From assembly GCA_007125255.1 (NCBI GenBank), contig SLDM01000255.1, forward strand, positions 1 to 7,164: a stretch of 7,164 bases of DNA, written 5' to 3'. The translations under genes were made by a program, and so were the position numbers. Below are positions 5,466 to 7,164 of this stretch, piece by piece. The notes under the pieces were generated by a model. It made no database searches, was not told the origin of the DNA, and saw only the letters and a program-made list of their open reading frames with translations. This DNA comes from Phycisphaerales bacterium. Its GTDB lineage: Bacteria > Planctomycetota > Phycisphaerae > Phycisphaerales > SM1A02. Within the stretch, counting starts at the first letter, position 1. Each line of letters begins with the position of its first letter.

Positions 5466-6553
5466 GGCAGGGTCTCCCGTGCCGGCGTCCGGTCCGGATC
5501 GGCGCGGGGCGGAATAACCGCGCGCTCAATCTCGTACTGAAACCTCCTCAAGATCGTCCGCTGGTGCGCCATGGCATCATCCATGTCGGCAATCATTTCG
5601 CGTGACAACGGTGTCCCGGCACGCACATCGCTCACGGCGACATCAGTCCGTGCAGGAAGCAGGTGTCGCGCGGCAATCTCCTGTTGGGCCGACTCATCGA
5701 AATAGAAGTCCACGAAATTCTTCGCGAGTTCCGGCACGCGGGTGGTCGACAGGATCGCGATCGGCCGCCGCACGAGCGCTGCACCGGAGTCCGGAAAGTG
5801 CATCACGATCGGTTCGCCCCGCGCAACCTCACGAAGAATCAGGTAATCCACTGCGCCGAATACTGCGTGGTGCGATCCGATGAGCAGATTGGTGATGGCC
5901 TGACTGTTCGCGCCGGCGATTTCAAGTCCATGTGAGCGCGCCGCACTGAAGTCTGCCCATCCCCGGTCGGAATGGGCAAGCAGATAGCTCAACACGAAAT
6001 CCGCGCTCGATCCGGAACGGGACGGCGCGGGCATGATGGCCCGGCCGGGGAAATGGCCATTGAAGAAATCCGACCACTCCAGCGCATCGTGGTGGAAGTC
6101 CGCGTGCACCGCGATTCCCACGGCCGCGGCGGAAGTGGCATGGTAGAAGCCGTCCGGGTCATGCCATTGCGGCACCGTGGTTTCGACGGCCATCGGAACG
6201 TACGCAAGCAGGCGGCGTTCCCGTTTGAGCCATTCCGCGCCGAACTGGCTGGCAAGGACGACCACATCCGCGCGCGGGTTGTACTTCTCCGCCTCCAGTT
6301 TGGCCATGATCTGACCCGAGGTGGCGCTGAACAGTTCGATCCGGACGCCGCTCTCTTCTGAGAATGCCCGGCAGACCGCCTCGGCCAGGCCGCGCGGGCC
6401 GGCGGAGTAGACGACCAGGACGCCGCCATCATCCGCGGTTCGATCGCAGCCGGACACGACCATGAGCATGGTCAGGAGCATGGCCAAGAGCATGGCGATG
6501 CCCATCACCCCCATGACCACGGCGGCCCACGGCGTGATCACGCGAGAAAGCAC
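5462..6553 (-). CDS. ABC importer substrate-binding lipoprotein (FbpA/SBP family 1-like)
   Basis: The product is 363 residues. A hydrophobic, methionine-rich signal (about 11-32) ends in the lipobox V-S-G-C with C36 as the lipidation site, so the protein should be a membrane-anchored periplasmic receptor. The mature start 'VLVVYSAGP' (45-53), '[18 protein letters not shown]' (63-80), 'ADVVVLA' (95-101), '[13 protein letters not shown]' (174-186) and 'VFGAVDYLI' (231-239) fit the ferric-iron/aminoethylphosphonate/sugar-phosphate branch of type II binding proteins. The adjacent tyrosine pair that holds iron in classical FbpA is not evident: the region reads D-Y-L. Iron is therefore not assured. 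The start is GTG at 6553, with GGAGG only 4 bases upstream, inside the end of the ATPase gene (16-base overlap). An ATG at 6514, still before most of the signal, is an alternative. The gene lies between ATPase and permease. Confidence 0.88.
   Translation of the reverse strand: MLSRVITPWAAVVMGVMGIAMLLAMLLTMLMVVSGCDRTADDGGVLVVYSAGPRGLAEAVCRAFSEESGVRIELFSATSGQIMAKLEAEKYNPRADVVVLASQFGAEWLKRERRLLAYVPMAVETTVPQWHDPDGFYHATSAAAVGIAVHADFHHDALEWSDFFNGHFPGRAIMPAPSRSGSSADFVLSYLLAHSDRGWADFSAARSHGLEIAGANSQAITNLLIGSHHAVFGAVDYLILREVARGEPIVMHFPDSGAALVRRPIAILSTTRVPELAKNFVDFYFDESAQQEIAARHLLPARTDVAVSDVRAGTPLSREMIADMDDAMAHQRTILRRFQYEIERAVIPPRADPDRTPARETLP
6464..6499 (-). repeat. Three 12-bp tandem units in the lipoprotein signal sequence
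   Basis: Units at 6464-6475, 6476-6487 and 6488-6499 each begin GAGCATGG on the plus strand. In frame on the minus strand they encode repeats of the type Ala/Thr-Met-Leu-Leu within the hydrophobic core of the signal peptide, which explains its many methionines. The period matches the repeat at the permease 3' end, but the sequence is unrelated. Confidence 0.6.
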
Positions 6554-7164
6554 AACGCCTCCGCAGAGAACGTGAGGGTGACGGCCTCGCCGGCTCGGAT
6601 CGGTTCCCGCGCGAGACCGCGCCAGGTTGCCCCGGACCGATCGCGTGCGGTGACGTCGTAGCTGCCGCCCAGATACCGCGCCTGCTCACAGACCGCATCG
6701 ATGGTGAGATGCCCGTCGTTGACCGGCTCCCTGTCCGTCCCCGTGCCGGCGGTCCGCGCCGGCGCACGGCGACGCCGGGAGGAGACGGCAATCGCTTCTC
6801 GCCGCACCGTGCACTGACCGCTCGGCTTGCCGGGCGGGGCATTTACCGCCAGCTTCGCGCCTCCGATGGAAACCAGTTCACGTTGCCGTTCGTATTGCAG
6901 CAGGTTCGAAGTTCCCACGAACTGAGCCACGTAGGCCGTCCGGGGCCGGGTATAGATCTCCTGCGGTGAACCGATCTGCTCAATCACACCGCTGTTCATG
7001 ACCGCGATGCGGTCCGCCATGGTCAGCGCCTCGGTCTGATCATGGGTGACGAAGATCGTCGTCATGGCCAGCTCACGGATCAGCGCGGAAAGCTCGTCGC
7101 GCAGTTCCTCCCGCAGGCGGGCATCCAGCGCGCTGAGCGGTTCATCAAGCAGCAGAACCCGCGG
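6538..7164 (-). CDS. ABC importer ATP-binding protein, 5'-truncated by window edge
   Basis: The frame is open to the window edge, so the N-terminal part with Walker A and the LSGGQ signature lies outside; 208 residues are visible. They begin in Walker B ('VLLLDEP'), followed by the D-loop '[12 protein letters not shown]' and the H-loop '[12 protein letters not shown]', which together establish an ABC ATPase of the FbpC/PotA/MalK-like importer group. '[31 protein letters not shown]' links to a C-terminal TOBE-type domain with '[10 protein letters not shown]'. It would hydrolyse ATP at the cytoplasmic face and contact both EAA loops of the fused permease. Its stop codon lies inside the next gene (16-base overlap), so the three genes are one operon whose promoter is beyond the window. 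Having the ATPase first is unlike the common binding protein-permease-ATPase order. Confidence 0.93.
   Translation of the reverse strand, partial: PRVLLLDEPLSALDARLREELRDELSALIRELAMTTIFVTHDQTEALTMADRIAVMNSGVIEQIGSPQEIYTRPRTAYVAQFVGTSNLLQYERQRELVSIGGAKLAVNAPPGKPSGQCTVRREAIAVSSRRRRAPARTAGTGTDREPVNDGHLTIDAVCEQARYLGGSYDVTARDRSGATWRGLAREPIRAGEAVTLTFSAEALCFLA

Noticed and set aside
3952..5529. A 525-codon open frame on the minus strand overlapping the permease gene
   Set aside because: It is an alternate-frame shadow of the fused permease. Its translation is arginine/alanine-rich with no domain, while the 3729-5465 frame has membrane segments and both EAA loops.
4428..5540. A 370-codon open frame on the plus strand
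   Set aside because: It is antisense to the permease, very rich in Arg, Gln, Glu and Gly, and has no recognisable family. This is typical of the antisense strand of high-GC genes.

Overview
The window is high-GC bacterial DNA packed with protein genes. A beta-barrel outer-membrane protein with a C-terminal phenylalanine and a substrate-binding lipoprotein with a lipobox both point to a Gram-negative (diderm) cell. The combination of DUF1579, several AHSA1-type SRPBCC genes, and an intergenic 8-bp CTYCGYGC-type repeat is what I would expect from Planctomycetota or a neighbouring group. That placement is inference; no marker gene is present.

Layout. Bases 1-740 (+) carry the 3' part of an outer-membrane beta-barrel protein gene. 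Bases 741-1051 are a non-coding convergent spacer containing a short tandem repeat. Bases 1052-3604 (-) form a five-gene cluster, in transcription order: ArsR-type repressor, SRPBCC protein 1, DUF1579 protein, SRPBCC protein 2, SRPBCC protein 3. It has a recognisable promoter (TTGACG, 16 bp, TATACT) with two matching inverted repeats that look like repressor operators. The first gene is predicted to be read from a leaderless mRNA and overlaps the second by about 53 bases. Bases 3605-3728 hold this promoter and a GC-rich palindromic patch. Bases 3729-7164 (-) form an ABC importer operon in the order ATPase (5' end outside the window), periplasmic binding lipoprotein, fused two-domain permease. 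Its members overlap by 16 and 4 bases, and both overlapping starts are GTG.

How the genes work together. The importer looks like a complete FbpABC / 2-aminoethylphosphonate-type system: lipoprotein receptor, one polypeptide carrying both membrane halves, and a TOBE-containing ATPase. The substrate cannot be fixed from sequence, because the tandem tyrosines that bind iron in classical FbpA are not evident. The ArsR cluster looks like a self-regulated module in which a repressor without an obvious metal site controls several START-fold small-molecule-binding proteins and one DUF1579 protein. Two of the SRPBCC proteins are clear paralogues. The ligand and purpose are unknown, and this cluster is the best candidate in the window for an undescribed system.
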